From Didymodactylos carnosus (taxonomy: Eukaryota > Rotifera > Eurotatoria > Philodinida > Philodinidae), in contig CAJNOQ010003252.1 of the NCBI GenBank assembly GCA_905250885.1, forward strand, positions 1 to 20,892: DNA of 20,892 nucleotides, given 5' to 3'. Of the stretch, positions 1 through 10,369 are shown one piece after another. The notes below the pieces were generated by a model. That model saw only the letters and a program-made list of their open reading frames with translations, searched no databases and was not told the DNA's origin. The first letter of the stretch is position 1, and every line of letters begins with the position of its first letter. Position numbers and translations under genes: made by a program.

Positions 1-57
1 GCTGTTAATTTAAAAAAGGAATATTCTAATCAAATTATTGGCTCTTAAGCGTTTTAA

Positions 58-352
58 TTTTCAAGGTTAATTTTTTTAGTTAAATTCTGATCTTTTCTGA
101 TTGTAGAACATGTCCAGTTGTGTATGTGAATAAATTTTTTCGACTATCGAACATGTTTTGACAAAGCTATAATCATATTATGAAACAATTCATGTTTTAC
201 TATACACGGTTTCATGAGTTAAAATTATAATATGATTATAACTTTGTCAAAACATGTTCGATAGTCGAAAAAATTTATTCACATACACAACTGGACATGT
301 TCTACAATCAGAAAAGATCAGAATTTGATTTAAAAAAAATTAACCTTGAAAA
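58..352. repeat. Long hairpin (inverted repeat), 124/126-nt arms with 45-nt loop
   Basis: The arm at 58-181 is repeated in reverse complement at 227-352. The two are almost identical over their whole length; the visible differences are a few bases in a T-rich stretch near the outer ends and one C/T change near the loop. The loop (182-226) holds a small extra stem (TGAAAC/GTTTCAT). The repeat lies immediately upstream of the first recognisable adenylyl cyclase exon, so it is probably inside an intron of that gene. I see no coding sequence in it and no clear target-site duplication. It is best read as a MITE or foldback element; its transcript could fold into a long double strand. Confidence 0.9.
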
Positions 353-389
353 ACCGGTTTTGCAGAAAACTGAGTTTTAAAGAACCTAG

Positions 390-3300
390 CTGCCGCTCTC
401 ATGCTCATATTCGGAATCAGCATCATTAATTACCTATACTCCCATGTCTTTCATCTAAAAAGCGAAGCAAAACTTGAAACTGTTCTCTCGTTAGATATGA
501 AATTCGATTGGAAGTGCACCAATTCTGGATGTCGTCTTGTTAAATATACCTTATTCATATTTATTTAGATCAAAATACTCGATCATCTCTACTACAAGAA
601 CATCAATTAATTTCAAAAATGATCGATTCTCTAATGCCACCGAAATATGCTAAAGATATCACCAAAGATTTTGATTTTTTTCGTCAACGTATTCAAAATA
701 TCAGCTCGCAGCCATCCTCACCGTCAATAGAACAAAATCAACAGCCAAATGGAAATAGTGAATCAGCTGTCCTTCGACCGTTACATATGGACAGAATGGA
801 AAATGTTTCAATATTATTCGCGGATATTGTCGGTTTTACCAGTATGTCATCGAATAAAACAGCTGATCAATTAGTTCGTCTTTTAGCTGATTTGTATGGA
901 AGATTTGATGATTTATGCCTTCGGATGAATTGTGAGAAGATTGCTACATTAGGTGATTGTTACTATTGTGTAAGTGGATGTCCCGAGCCTCAGCGAGATC
1001 ATGCGAAATGTTGTATCGAAATGGGATTGTCTATGATAAATGCCATCGAAGAATTTGATCAAGATAATAATGAAAGTGTCGACATGAGAGTGGGAGTGCA
1101 TTCAGGATCGGTGAATTGTGGGATTATTGGAACGAAAAAATTTAAATTTGATATATTTTCGAATGATGTTACTCTGGCAAACAAAATGGAGTCATCTGGC
1201 AAACCCGGTGAGCTTCAGAGAAAGATTTCCTTTCATGGTGAACGGGCAACGCTTTTAAAACGTTCCCCATATAAAGGGCGCTACCAGTTTTCAAAAACAA
1301 CGCCGATTCTCATGAAAACTCAGAAAAATATAGAAGATTACCAAAAAACAAATGTTTGCATTATACGAGCAACATATAAATATCTGCATTAAAGCAGACT
1401 TTTCCATTTCCTCAACAACTGTACAAATTCAGGTCTTAAAAATTACACAGTCAAACGCGTCTTTTCCAACTATGTAATCAACTAAGTTATTATGAGGAAT
1501 GGGGGAGTTACTTTTAAAAACTGGCAGTGCCCACTTTTTCAAAAGAGTATTTGGCGAGCATTGTGAATTTGTTTTATTTGTTTCTAGCTTTTGTATGCCA
1601 GAAACAGGTGGTTCTTTCACATTATTCTAAAACTCGCATGCTTGGTAGATGAGACATAGTCTTCAAATCAAACTAAACTTATTAATAGATCGCCTTCTTA
1701 CCTTATCTTAATTTGCATGTTACTTACATATCTCTTACTCTTTGTGATAGATTGTATTGCAATAATCTAGTGTATTATCCTACATGTTTAGGTTACGTTC
1801 ATTTAACAGAATCAACCTATAAATTACTAGAAAATAATTATAATGCTGAACCAGGAGAACCATATCAGTTATACAATCATGGTATAAAGAGACATCATAA
1901 CTCTTCTCATCCTATTTGTAACTGCTATTTATGCATATTTTAGCTGTTGTGTCAACTTATTTTATAAAAAAACGTCAACTAGATCATCGGATAACACGAA
2001 AACCTCCACCAATGACTGCTGCAACAGCCGCAGCTATTGCGGTAAAGATTTTGTAAAATATAGAATATATGAATGATAAAATTCGATGTATTTTTTACTA
2101 TTAGGTTGCATCTGGTGTATCAAATATTGCTGTTCCATTGATTGAGTCAGCCCAAATAAATCAAGAACAAATAGCGGATGGTCAACAAGTAAGAACGCGT
2201 AATTTTCTGCTAAAATATTATTGCCTGTGACTGTGTGCGTCTAGAATGTGACAAGTCCATTATTAGAAGAAGTAAATCGTGCTCGGTCAAATACATTGAC
2301 TGACAACACTCTACCTGCTCCGTTAATTGATAATGAATCTTCGACAGTGTCAAATGATGCACAATTAACAACAGTTATTGTTCAGCCAGAGAAAACTGGA
2401 CGAAGTTTAACCATGTGTTCTTTGAATGCTGGTGAGGGAATAACATCCGATGGATTTATAGATCAGTCTCAATTGATGCAAACTTTACATATTCCCATGT
2501 CATCAATAACACTTTGTTTTACGGACAAAGAATTAGAAAAGTCCTATGCTGAACAAAATATTGGACGAAAATCGGTTGAACAATCACAACATAGTACGTC
2601 AGAAGAAGATTTCTCTTTTCTTCTCCTCATTTGTTTCCTTTGACGTTAGTCAGGATCATAAAACAATAAAATGTTTTGTCTGCCTGTCCATGCAAACAAA
2701 TCAAAAATAGAATAACTATAGAGAGACAAACGGTCTAGCTAGCTGAAATATATGAACTAGAAATAATTTCGTATGGAGAATCTAATGATCCTCACACAGA
2801 ACTTGTAGGATCTCTTCACTAAATCTCCAAAACACCTCCTAGGTTTATTTTTATTTTTCAGTTGGTTTTGATGTAAAATGAAGATTGAACATGGTATCTG
2901 CCACCTGAGAATCTCCATGAATCTTCCGAAAACTTTTGAATTTCTACTGCTTTTTGAAATTCTACCTTGCAGATATCTGCCCGCATTCATTAACTATTTG
3001 TGAAACAGACGATCATTGTCATTTAACATCAGTAACCGAGTGAATTGAAGACGAACATTACTTGTGTTTATAAGCATTGTATTTTCTCTTTCAGGTATAA
3101 TAAACCCTCCATTATTTTATTCAAATACCGCATTTAATCTATGTTTTGATTCATTTTTATCATTTATAATTTTATTAATAGGCTTTTTATCATTATTTAT
3201 CGGTGTTAGATGGTATTTGTGTTGGATTATACCCTCAATTATCTTTCTAATTATTGAACTAGTACTCGTTTGTCTACTATTTTATTTTTATAGTCAAAAT

Positions 3301-4601
3301 AAACGTTTGTCTTCTATACTAAAATATCTCATAGCCACATTCAACTTTCTGTTTCCCAATTTGATGATTTATTTATTAATTTATCTTAAATATCGAACTA
3401 ATGATAATTACATCTTACCTTGTTTAATCATAGCAATATTGACCGTGCACTATACACTTTATTCGGGTATAATTAGTTATTTATATAAACTAGGATTATC
3501 AATTTTATTTATAATTCTCTATGCAATTCTTTCAATTATTACATTGAAAATATCTCAGAGTAAGTTGATAATTTATAATAATACACAACTCTTTTTCCTA
3601 AAAATTGTTTACAATAGTTAGTTATTGATCAGTTTTATCTTTATCTTTCAGTTTTCTATCAACTCTTGATAAAAGATTAAATAAGTCAATTTATTTTTTT
3701 TTATTTAGGATATATGGTGTTAAATGAATTTAATTTTTATGAATTTTTTCTTCATATTTTATTAGCTACTATTTTAGTCCATTTAATTAGTCGTCATTTA
3801 GAATTAAAACATCGTGAATTATTCTATATTGATTATAAATCTAATGAACAGCATTTAGAAATGGTTAAAGAACGTGAACGAGCTGATTGGTTATTGAGAA
3901 ATATTCTTCCAGAACATGTCATTGAACCATTGAGACTTAAAGGTGGTACATATTCAAAAAATCATGAATGTGTTGGAGTAATGTTTGCTACATTAATAAA
4001 TTTTCATGTTATGTACGAAGAACAATTTGAAGGTGGAAGATTTTATTCTCGAGTACTTAATGAATTTTATGGAGATATTGAAGAATTATTTTTAAGTAAA
4101 CGTTTTGAACGAATTGAAAAAATAAAAACAATTGGTTCAACGTATATGGCTGCAAGTGGCCTTCAAGGTAAGTTAAGAAAAATAAATGATAAAAATAAAA
4201 TTTTATTATCAAAATATTATTTTTATTTTTTGTATTTAGGTGAATCAGGTAATAGTCTGGAACCGGTATACAATCTGATGGAGTTTGCTTTACAATTTCA
4301 AGAGACAATGCAATCATTTAATAAAGCTTTACTCTATTTTGTTTTTGAACTTCGAATCGGATTCAATTATGGACCGGTAACTGCTGGCGTTATTGGAACA
4401 ACAAAACTATTTTATGACATATGGGGTGATACGGTGAATGTTGCTTCGAGAATGGATTCAACAGGACAAGCAAATTTCATTCAAGTACCAGAACATGTTG
4501 CTCAAACATTGAGTGATCGATATACATTTGAATTAAGAGGAGAAGTAGATGTAAAGGGAAAAAATAAAATGAAAACATATTTTGTTACCGGAAAACGATA
4601 A
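390..4601 (+). CDS. Membrane adenylyl cyclase, ADCY9-like, 5' partial, nine exons
   Basis: Makes cAMP from ATP at the plasma membrane. Exons: 390-530 (tentative), 569-1207, 1792-1881, 1944-2041, 2105-2188, 2245-2593, 3095-3559, 3709-4167, 4240-4601. All joins from 569 on keep frame and use GT-AG; the product in the window is about 894 aa. The first exon gives the last helix of membrane domain 1. C1 has FADIVGFT (metal Asp codon 823-825) and GDCYYC (Asp codon 955-957). After a linker, exon 3095-3559 carries about five hydrophobic helices and exon 3709-4167 the sixth. C2 has KIKTIGSTYMAAS and YDIWGDTVNVASRM, holding the Lys/Asp that read adenine and the Asn/Arg of catalysis, so the core should be active. 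Wording in C2 (DWLLRNILPEHV, TYSKNHE) resembles class 9, the forskolin-insensitive branch; class assignment is by memory of the family. The 5' part is outside the window; the 390 acceptor and 530 donor are the weakest calls. Confidence 0.9.
1208..1791 (+). other. Oversized 584-bp intron of the adenylyl cyclase with a weak inverted repeat
   Basis: The intron is fixed by protein logic: C1 runs ...SSGKPG into GYVHLTEST (the usual G-R-V-H-I-S motif), joining phase 1 to phase 1 across GTGAGC...TTTAG. It is about nine times the usual intron length here. Inside, about 1273-1318 and 1489-1535 are imperfect inverted copies of each other, sharing a CCAGTTTT(C/T)AAAA core, which suggests an old foldback insertion. 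No gene is recognised; open frames inside it look incidental. Confidence 0.7.
2594..3094 (+). other. Oversized 501-bp intron of the adenylyl cyclase
   Basis: It runs from GTACGTCAG after the C1b linker to CTCTTTCAG before the second membrane domain; the split codon (A|GT) keeps the frame. An exon end at 2593 removes the in-frame stop that follows in the genomic reading. I see no clear inverted repeat or coding sequence inside it. Confidence 0.75.
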
Positions 4602-4605
4602 TAAA
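4600..4605 (+). terminator. Poly(A) signal AATAAA overlapping the cyclase stop codon
   Basis: The stop codon TAA (4599-4601) is the start of AATAAA. A long T tract follows at about 4627-4647. If this signal is used, the 3' UTR is only tens of bases. Compact 3' ends fit this genome, but usage is inferred from motif and position only. Confidence 0.45.
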
Positions 4606-5664
4606 GATCTCAGTCATTTTCTTCTGTTTTTTTTTTTTTTTTTTTTTATTCTAGTTTCTTTATGTAATGTAGTCTAGTAAAAGTCAACTATTTTTTTATT
4701 TCTATTTTTAATTTTTTTACAAATATTTTTTTTATATATCCGATAGATTAATACCATTATCAAATATTTTTGAAAATAAATAAAAAGTAAGATATATTTG
4801 ATTAGATAAAGTTCAAAGATGGGCGAATATATATGAATTTTTACGTATGCATACGAAAAAAATATTTTCTCGAGTATCGTTTCGAATGATGTTTCAAAAA
4901 AAATAAATAAATAAAAATTTTTTTTCATTTTTTTTTCCAGCAACGAACAGTTTTAATAGTTTACAATATTCGATTTTGTAAAAATATTAAAGATTTTTTG
5001 AGAGAGGTAATCAGAAAATTCGTTTCATGAAATCATGTACTTAAGTATTTCTTTTCCATATTTCAAACAAAAATTAACTCATAAAATACAAATATGAGTA
5101 CTATAGATTCTATCTGTGAGTTTAAGTCTTCATTCATTTATAAAAGAGATTCAACTGCATATATAATATTTCTTCTCTCAAGACTGTTGCTACAATATTG
5201 GCATTTAGTCTTGTTGTTGTTATTATTTTTATGACAAATTCAAATGTTCTTTTCATCGTTATGTTTGACTCAAATACAGTGATTATTATAAAAGTGAAAA
5301 AAATACACTTTGAAAAAAAACTCTTGAAATCATAAATGAAAAACGACTAAAAAATTTTCAAGTCAACAAGGACGTGTGAATTAAAAGAATTTAATATTAT
5401 TCTTTTCAATTGAAAATAATCAAAATTGAAGAGAAGAACAAAAAAAAACAACAAAACGTTGATCGATATTTATTCATTTAAATTTTTTCTGTAATTTTTA
5501 ATCAGTTAGTATTCAACCATAACTGACAGTTTATTGCAAAGTTTAGTTTATATGTTAAACTATTTCTATTCGTACAAAAATGATTTTATATTTTTAAATA
5601 GTTTTAGTTTCGTATATCAACCATAATTGAACACTTTTTTTTCTTAAGATTATCAATTAAAAAT
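4606..5664. other. AT-rich intergenic region between the cyclase and the B-box gene
   Basis: About 1.05 kb, extremely A/T-rich with many homopolymer tracts. Its open frames are low-complexity (Phe/Ile/Lys/Tyr only) and not credible genes. It must hold the promoter of the downstream B-box gene, but I cannot point to a specific core element. Confidence 0.6.
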
Positions 5665-5682
5665 TTGTTTAGATCATTTATT
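5665..5682 (+). promoter_or_regulatory. Splice-acceptor-like TTGTTTAG just before the B-box gene ATG
   Basis: The sequence TTTGTTTAG ends at 5672, ten bases before the ATG at 5683, and looks like the acceptors used inside genes here (TTATTTAG, GTATTTAG). It may be the 3' end of a 5' UTR intron or a spliced-leader trans-splice acceptor; spliced-leader trans-splicing is known in bdelloid rotifers. The motif is seen; the role is inferred. Confidence 0.35.
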
Positions 5683-7327
5683 ATGTCTACTAAGAAGAAA
5701 CAAGTGATCACTCCTCGAAATCACAATCCTGTTAAGCATCAATGCAGTATATGTAAAGAGACTGGTACTGTTATGGTGATATGTACAAAATGTGATAAAC
5801 AATTTTGTAATAAACATTATAAACAACATCAAATTGAACTTAAACATGATCTAAATAATGTAATTGAAAAACATGCTGTAGTTAATAAAGAAATTATTGG
5901 AGGACATGAGAATTTTTATGAACACAATGATGATAAACGTGAAAAGAATCATGTAATATTTTATTTATATTTGACTCTACTTCTTACTTGTTAAGTTTTT
6001 TGTTTTGTTTTGTTTTCAGACAATTCTTGTTAATCAACGAAATCATCATTATCAATCGAAAGATGAGAGTGATGCAGTTATTGAACATATCGAAACAATA
6101 TTAATTAGTAAAATAAATCGTTGGGAACATGATATGGTTCAACGTATTAAATCTGCTGCTAATCAAGCTCGTAATACAATATCGAGTATAACACATGATT
6201 ATCAAAATGAAATACGAAACGATTTTCAACAATTAACAAATGAATTTGAAGTAAAACGTGCTCATGATAATTATAATGAACGTGATCTTAAACAATGGAA
6301 TCAAAAACTTGATCAAATTCAACAAAAAGTAAATAATGCCGTTCAGATTGATACAGAACAAAGTCAAACAATTAATTGGTCAAAAATGATTACAGTCAAA
6401 TGGAATGGTAAAACGGTTACAAGTACTATAAAACGTATGCCATTAGTACTAAAGCAAGAATTATCTGAATATCAACAACCTGTTCAGCAAAATCAACAGC
6501 AGCGAGTTCAACCTCAAACACAACAACTTCACTATTTTGCAAATTTAATTATTCAAAAACCTCATAAAATTATGCGTATAAAAAATGAATATGGTGGTTT
6601 AATTTGTGCATCGGATAATCGTATTTTATATCAGGACACTGAAGAAACTTTATGTTTAATTGATTATGTATGTAAAAATAAACAAATTATTAAATGGAAT
6701 AAGGAAGACGATATTGTTGATATGTGTTGGCTCAAATTATTAGATCAATTTATCTTATTAACAAAAGAATATATTTTTACAGTAAATCCATTTGATTTAC
6801 AAGTACATAATAGTTCAAAACAAATTCACTCAAATGAAGGTGAATATAAAAGTTGTACAAATATAGACAACATTTTATTTCTTAGTTTTAACAGACCAAA
6901 TTCTCCATTGGAACAATGGAATATACAAGATTGGAAATTAATTAATCGATGGACAAAACTATTTGATAAAGATGATAATGTTAAATGTATTCGATTTTTA
7001 AATAAAACTCAATTAGCATTATTAATCGAAAATCGATTAGAAATACGTAATTGTATAACAATGAATATTATTCGTGCAACAAAATTCATTGATGTTAGAA
7101 CTCATGGTCTGGTCTGTTTACCAACAATACAAAATTATTGTCTAGTTATTAATCACAGTTTTCATCAAGACATTGCACAATCATCTAATTTACTTTTAAT
7201 CGATGATAATGGACAGAAAATCAAAACAATACATTATAATGAACCAATATGGTCAATGATTTATTTTCAAGATAAAAATACGTTCATTATACGAACATTA
7301 AATGAAATGTTATTCTATACTACATGA
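5683..7327 (+). CDS. B-box zinc finger / coiled-coil protein of the type expanded in bdelloids, two exons
   Basis: Exons 5683-5952 and 6020-7327, joined in phase 0 across a 67-bp GT-AG intron, give about 525 aa. The start ATG at 5683 is followed by a Lys-rich stretch. Residues 21-55 hold a zinc-binding set in B-box-like spacing: Cys21, Cys24, Cys34, Cys37, Cys42, His45, His49, His55. After the splice junction, about residues 105-210 form a charged helical coiled coil (...INRWEHDMVQRIKSAA...) like that of B-box proteins abundant in bdelloid genomes. A Gln-rich linker follows (near 6470-6530), then about 250 residues rich in W, N, I and short beta-like stretches that may be a degenerate beta-propeller. 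No RING domain is present, so it is not a full TRIM ligase; B-boxes usually mediate protein binding or oligomerisation. Function unknown. Confidence 0.85.
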
Positions 7328-7879
7328 ACACGAGACTATATTTAAAACTTAAAAATAACATCTATTCGATTGTGTACAATGAATAGAAGTTGTTTTAGAA
7401 AAGATTTTTATTGGGATATTTCGTCTCTTTTTCTTAGTGAGAATTAATGGGAAGGGAAAAGGGTATCCATTCCCTATATGTGCCTTCAAACTATGTCAGT
7501 TTGAAGAGAACACCTGATTACATATATTCTTCAGTTTTTTCGATGAACTGATTCACAGAGTTATTAATTAATTAAGTTTAAATTTGAATTAAAATTTAAG
7601 GTCATAGTTGTCATTTTAAAAAACTTGTAGCTCAGTCAAAAATAATCCTAGAAAAGTCATTCATGCATTGCTTGATAGCCAATGGTCTGCTGTTATGGTT
7701 TAGGGAAAGAAGTATTTTTAAGACAATAATTTATAATTAATCAATGTTAACGTATACTAATTAATATCACTCTGATGCCGGACAGTTTTATTTACAAATT
7801 AACAGTTTATTGGAAACAGTAAAATAATACGTCATTCGAGAGAGATTTCCAAGCGCTACAAATCTCTGTATTTGGCTTT
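7328..7879. other. Intergenic region downstream of the B-box gene
   Basis: It holds the 3' UTR of the B-box gene and AT-rich DNA. I see only one short inverted repeat (TTCAAACT...AGTTTGAA near 7487-7506). No canonical AATAAA stands close behind the stop codon, and no gene is recognised. Confidence 0.5.
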
Positions 7880-8245
7880 TCAAAATGTTACCGATAAACA
7901 GTTATTTGTACTCGGTTTTATATAAACGGGGTTTCTATTATGGATTTCTGTATAGAGCTGCCATGGATGTTTTTTGAATAACTCGAGAACGAAAAGAAAT
8001 AGAGAGTTCGGGTTTTCAGCATTTTGTAGAGAAGGCTGTACTGTATCTTTGCATATATTGTTTACGTAAAATCTCGGTTTTTCAGGTGGTGTACCTGACT
8101 GATTGGGTAGCAAGATTCTGAATCTATAGCGAATTTTTAGTTGTAACACAGTGGCTAGATAGTCCAAAGTGGTCTCTACAATTCTGCGTAAGGCCGAGCT
8201 CTCTATCTGTTGTGGTTCTCGAATGGCAGTCATTTCTTGAGTCAC
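7880..8245 (-). other. Open reading frame of unknown origin, possibly part of a transposon or gene fragment
   Basis: A 121-codon frame with less A/T-biased composition than its surroundings; I recognise no domain. Its first third (peptide SALRRIVETTLDYLATVLQL) lies in the left arm of the 8135-8373 hairpin, and the right arm encodes on the plus strand a close copy (SALRRIVETTLDYLVTMLQL). Two of the four codon changes in that last segment are silent. No splice partners, upstream exons or poly(A) signal are evident. It may be a captured piece of a host or transposon gene rather than a working gene. Confidence 0.25.
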
Positions 8246-8373
8246 CCATAATTCGTTATCATTTCGTCGGGCAAATGCCTGCCATTCGAGAACTACACTA
8301 GATGGAGAGGTCGGCCTTACGCAGAATTGTAGAGACCACTTTGGACTATCTAGTCACTATGTTACAGTTAAAA
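8135..8373. repeat. Inverted repeat with 95-nt arms and 49-nt loop
   Basis: Arms 8135-8229 and 8279-8373 are reverse complements with about a dozen mismatches, clustered near the loop and the outer ends. The central block, from CTAGATAGTCCAAAGTGG to GCGTAAGGCCGA, matches without interruption. Arm sequence is mixed in composition, not simple A/T. Both arms read as similar peptides away from the loop, so an inverted duplication of a coding piece is a plausible origin. Confidence 0.85.
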
Positions 8374-8814
8374 CTTATTGATTATGACAATAATTGCTGG
8401 GGATTTCAGAAGCCATTGTTGCAGGAATACGCGCCCCAAAACCTTACCATGGATTCTGACTACGCAAAGCATAGCTCATAAAAACTGTTGGAACAAAAGT
8501 TGTTCTCTGTAAAATTCTACGTGGAATAAGACGATTAGTTTTTCTGTTTTCACGATATAAACTTTAAAAAATTATTAATTAAAAAATTTTAAAATTAAAA
8601 AGATACATTTTATGGTTAAAAGTAGAAAAAACACTCTTTTTACAATGTTTCACTTAAAAAACCTATGTCGTGAGAAAACTTTTCAGACGTTTTAAGGACC
8701 CCCTCCCCCCCCCCTTTTAATGTTGTTTGACAAGAAAAATATATAACTCTGATTCTGAACAAAAGTTTTCCTTTTGAAGTTTACCAAGGTCGACGGATCC
8801 TATCAAATGATCGT
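8374..8814. other. Non-coding stretch with a poly-C tract
   Basis: No gene recognised. The notable feature is a C-rich tract at 8699-8715 (five C, T, eleven C) in otherwise A/T-rich DNA. A short plus-strand frame continues out of the right arm of the 8135-8373 hairpin to about 8480 and then stops. Confidence 0.5.
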
Positions 8815-9365
8815 CCAAGATTATAACACAAGAGATCACATGCGCGTTCAAGATCTTATAAAATACTATCAGATCTTACAAGAATGTCCTACAGATTCCC
8901 TCTACACACTGTTTTTGATAACTCTAGCATTTGCAAAACCCTTATGTTCTTAAGACTCGTGTCAGACCAGGTGCTGTATAGTCGTACTTTGTTTGTGTTC
9001 AGCTGATGTCTGAAGTTAAAGAAAAAGTCTAAGTTTCGTCATAAGAATGATGTTGTATATATACTAGATATTGTAGCAAAATTTATGTGGTAAGAATGGG
9101 TCATTACTTTTTGCAAGATCATATAAGATCTTGTGATACTCTCGCTGACAAGATCTTTCAGGATCATACGATTTCTTGTCATAAGATCTTATATGATCTT
9201 GTTATTTCTTATGACTTGATCTTTTGAGATCTTATGACAAGAAGTCACAAGATTCCGCATAATTTTACACGAGCTTGAGACAAGATCTTGTAAGGCCATG
9301 CAGTGAGATCTTGTCACAAAATTTCATAAGAAAACGACATATCCTACATGATCTTGTGAGATGAA
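8815..9365. repeat. Cluster of AGATCTT / CAAGATCTTG palindromic motifs
   Basis: A dozen or so copies of GATCTT/AAGATC within the motif (A)TAAGATCTTGT occur in both orientations, for example at about 8851, 8871, 9126, 9151, 9183, 9228, 9282 and 9307. Two blocks at 9173-9189 and 9227-9243 are a perfect 17-bp inverted repeat (TTCTTGTCATAAGATCT) around a 37-nt spacer. The pattern looks like the dense internal repeats of a non-autonomous DNA transposon, or a degenerate satellite with dyad symmetry. No gene is present. Confidence 0.7.
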
Positions 9366-9680
9366 TTTCATCTGGTTATACCTAGTAGAATCAATTCTTA
9401 ACAGTAGATATCTTAGCGCGTCTGTTTTAACATCATGTCCTCGAATCAAATGAGCCTCTCAGAAAAGAAACCTCATGATGAGAGCAGTCTATGATAAAAA
9501 TTCCAGTCTAAAAGGTTGCATCGTACATACAAAAATTTAGTTTGTTCAAAGTAAAAATAAAACGATCTTTATTATTTTCTAAATAACTTTCAAACAAAAA
9601 GTAAAGATCTCATTCATTAATGTTCTGATGTGCTAAGACCTTTTTGAGGCATCTTTATTCTTTCAAGAAAAATAATATTT
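9366..9680. other. Non-coding stretch between two repeat clusters
   Basis: About 315 bp of A/T-rich sequence with no recognised gene, inverted repeat or tandem repeat. Confidence 0.5.
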
Positions 9681-10369
9681 GTGCGTTGCATACTCTCTAA
9701 AAATAAATGATTCCCTACAACACCTCAAAAGGTTTTGTGGATCATTTCTAAACTTTGAATGGTTTCGCGTTTATTTACTGAATCTCTAGAAGTTGTGTGG
9801 ATCAAGTGATTTTGTGCTCAATATACGAAACTAGGAAAGGTTTCGTATTTAATTTGGTGAATGTAAGGTTTCGTAGATAAATGCAAAATCTATTAAGATA
9901 CGCACGAAACTTGTTTAAACTTTGTTTGACACATTCATTTTGTTTTCTACTGACAACAGCGATACAGCTGTTCGTTTGCATTGTTAATGTCCATTTCTGA
10001 ACTCTTTTAGGTTTCGTAGGAGACAAGGTACAGTACGAAACCGTTTTAAGTGCATTGAAACGATTGATCAGTGCACTTGCTTATTTTTTTTAATGTTTTT
10101 TCCTTACTTTTTAATGTTTTTTCTCGAAAAATCAAAAACTACAGAAATTTCAGATATTTTTTTGGCTCAGTTTTCGCCGCCCTATACAATGAAAACACGC
10201 CTAAACTGCTACTTAGAAAAAAGTTTTTAGAAAAAAAACTGCTAGAATTTATGCACTTAAAGGTTTCGTACTGCACCATGTCTTCTACGAAATCTAAAAG
10301 GATTTAGAAATGGTTGCACTTCTCTTTTAAGCTGCGTAATAAACCTTTCTTTTAGAGAGTACAACACAC
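9681..10369. mobile_element. Probable non-autonomous foldback element (about 0.69 kb) with GGTTTCGTA motifs
   Basis: The outer ends 9681-9702 and 10350-10369 are inverted copies (GTG(C/T)GTTG..TACTCTCTAAAA). Inside, 9989-10054 and 10250-10313 form a second, longer inverted pair sharing TTTTAG(G/A)TTTCGTAG(G/A)AGACA and AGTACGAAACC. About nine GGTTTCGT/ACGAAACC motifs are spread between 9765 and 10290 in both orientations. The arms both read as a short peptide start MS(P/S)TK(P/S)KR, probably by chance of symmetry. No transposase frame is visible, so it would depend on an enzyme coded elsewhere. Confidence 0.65.

Noticed and set aside
1429-1620. 63-codon frame on the minus strand in a cyclase intron
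   Set aside because: It lies within an intron fixed by the cyclase reading, has no recognisable domain, and overlaps an imperfect inverted repeat; probably incidental or a worn transposon scrap.
2757-2990. 77-codon minus-strand frame
   Set aside because: Inside the 501-bp cyclase intron, no domain and no splice partners.
4057-4317. Minus-strand frame over the C2 exon
   Set aside because: Antisense shadow of the adenylyl cyclase catalytic exons.
4674-4943. 89-codon minus-strand frame
   Set aside because: Low-complexity Phe/Ile/Lys/Tyr product of an A/T-rich intergenic stretch.
10071-10307. 78-codon plus-strand frame
   Set aside because: Falls inside the foldback element 9681-10369 and has no recognisable domain.
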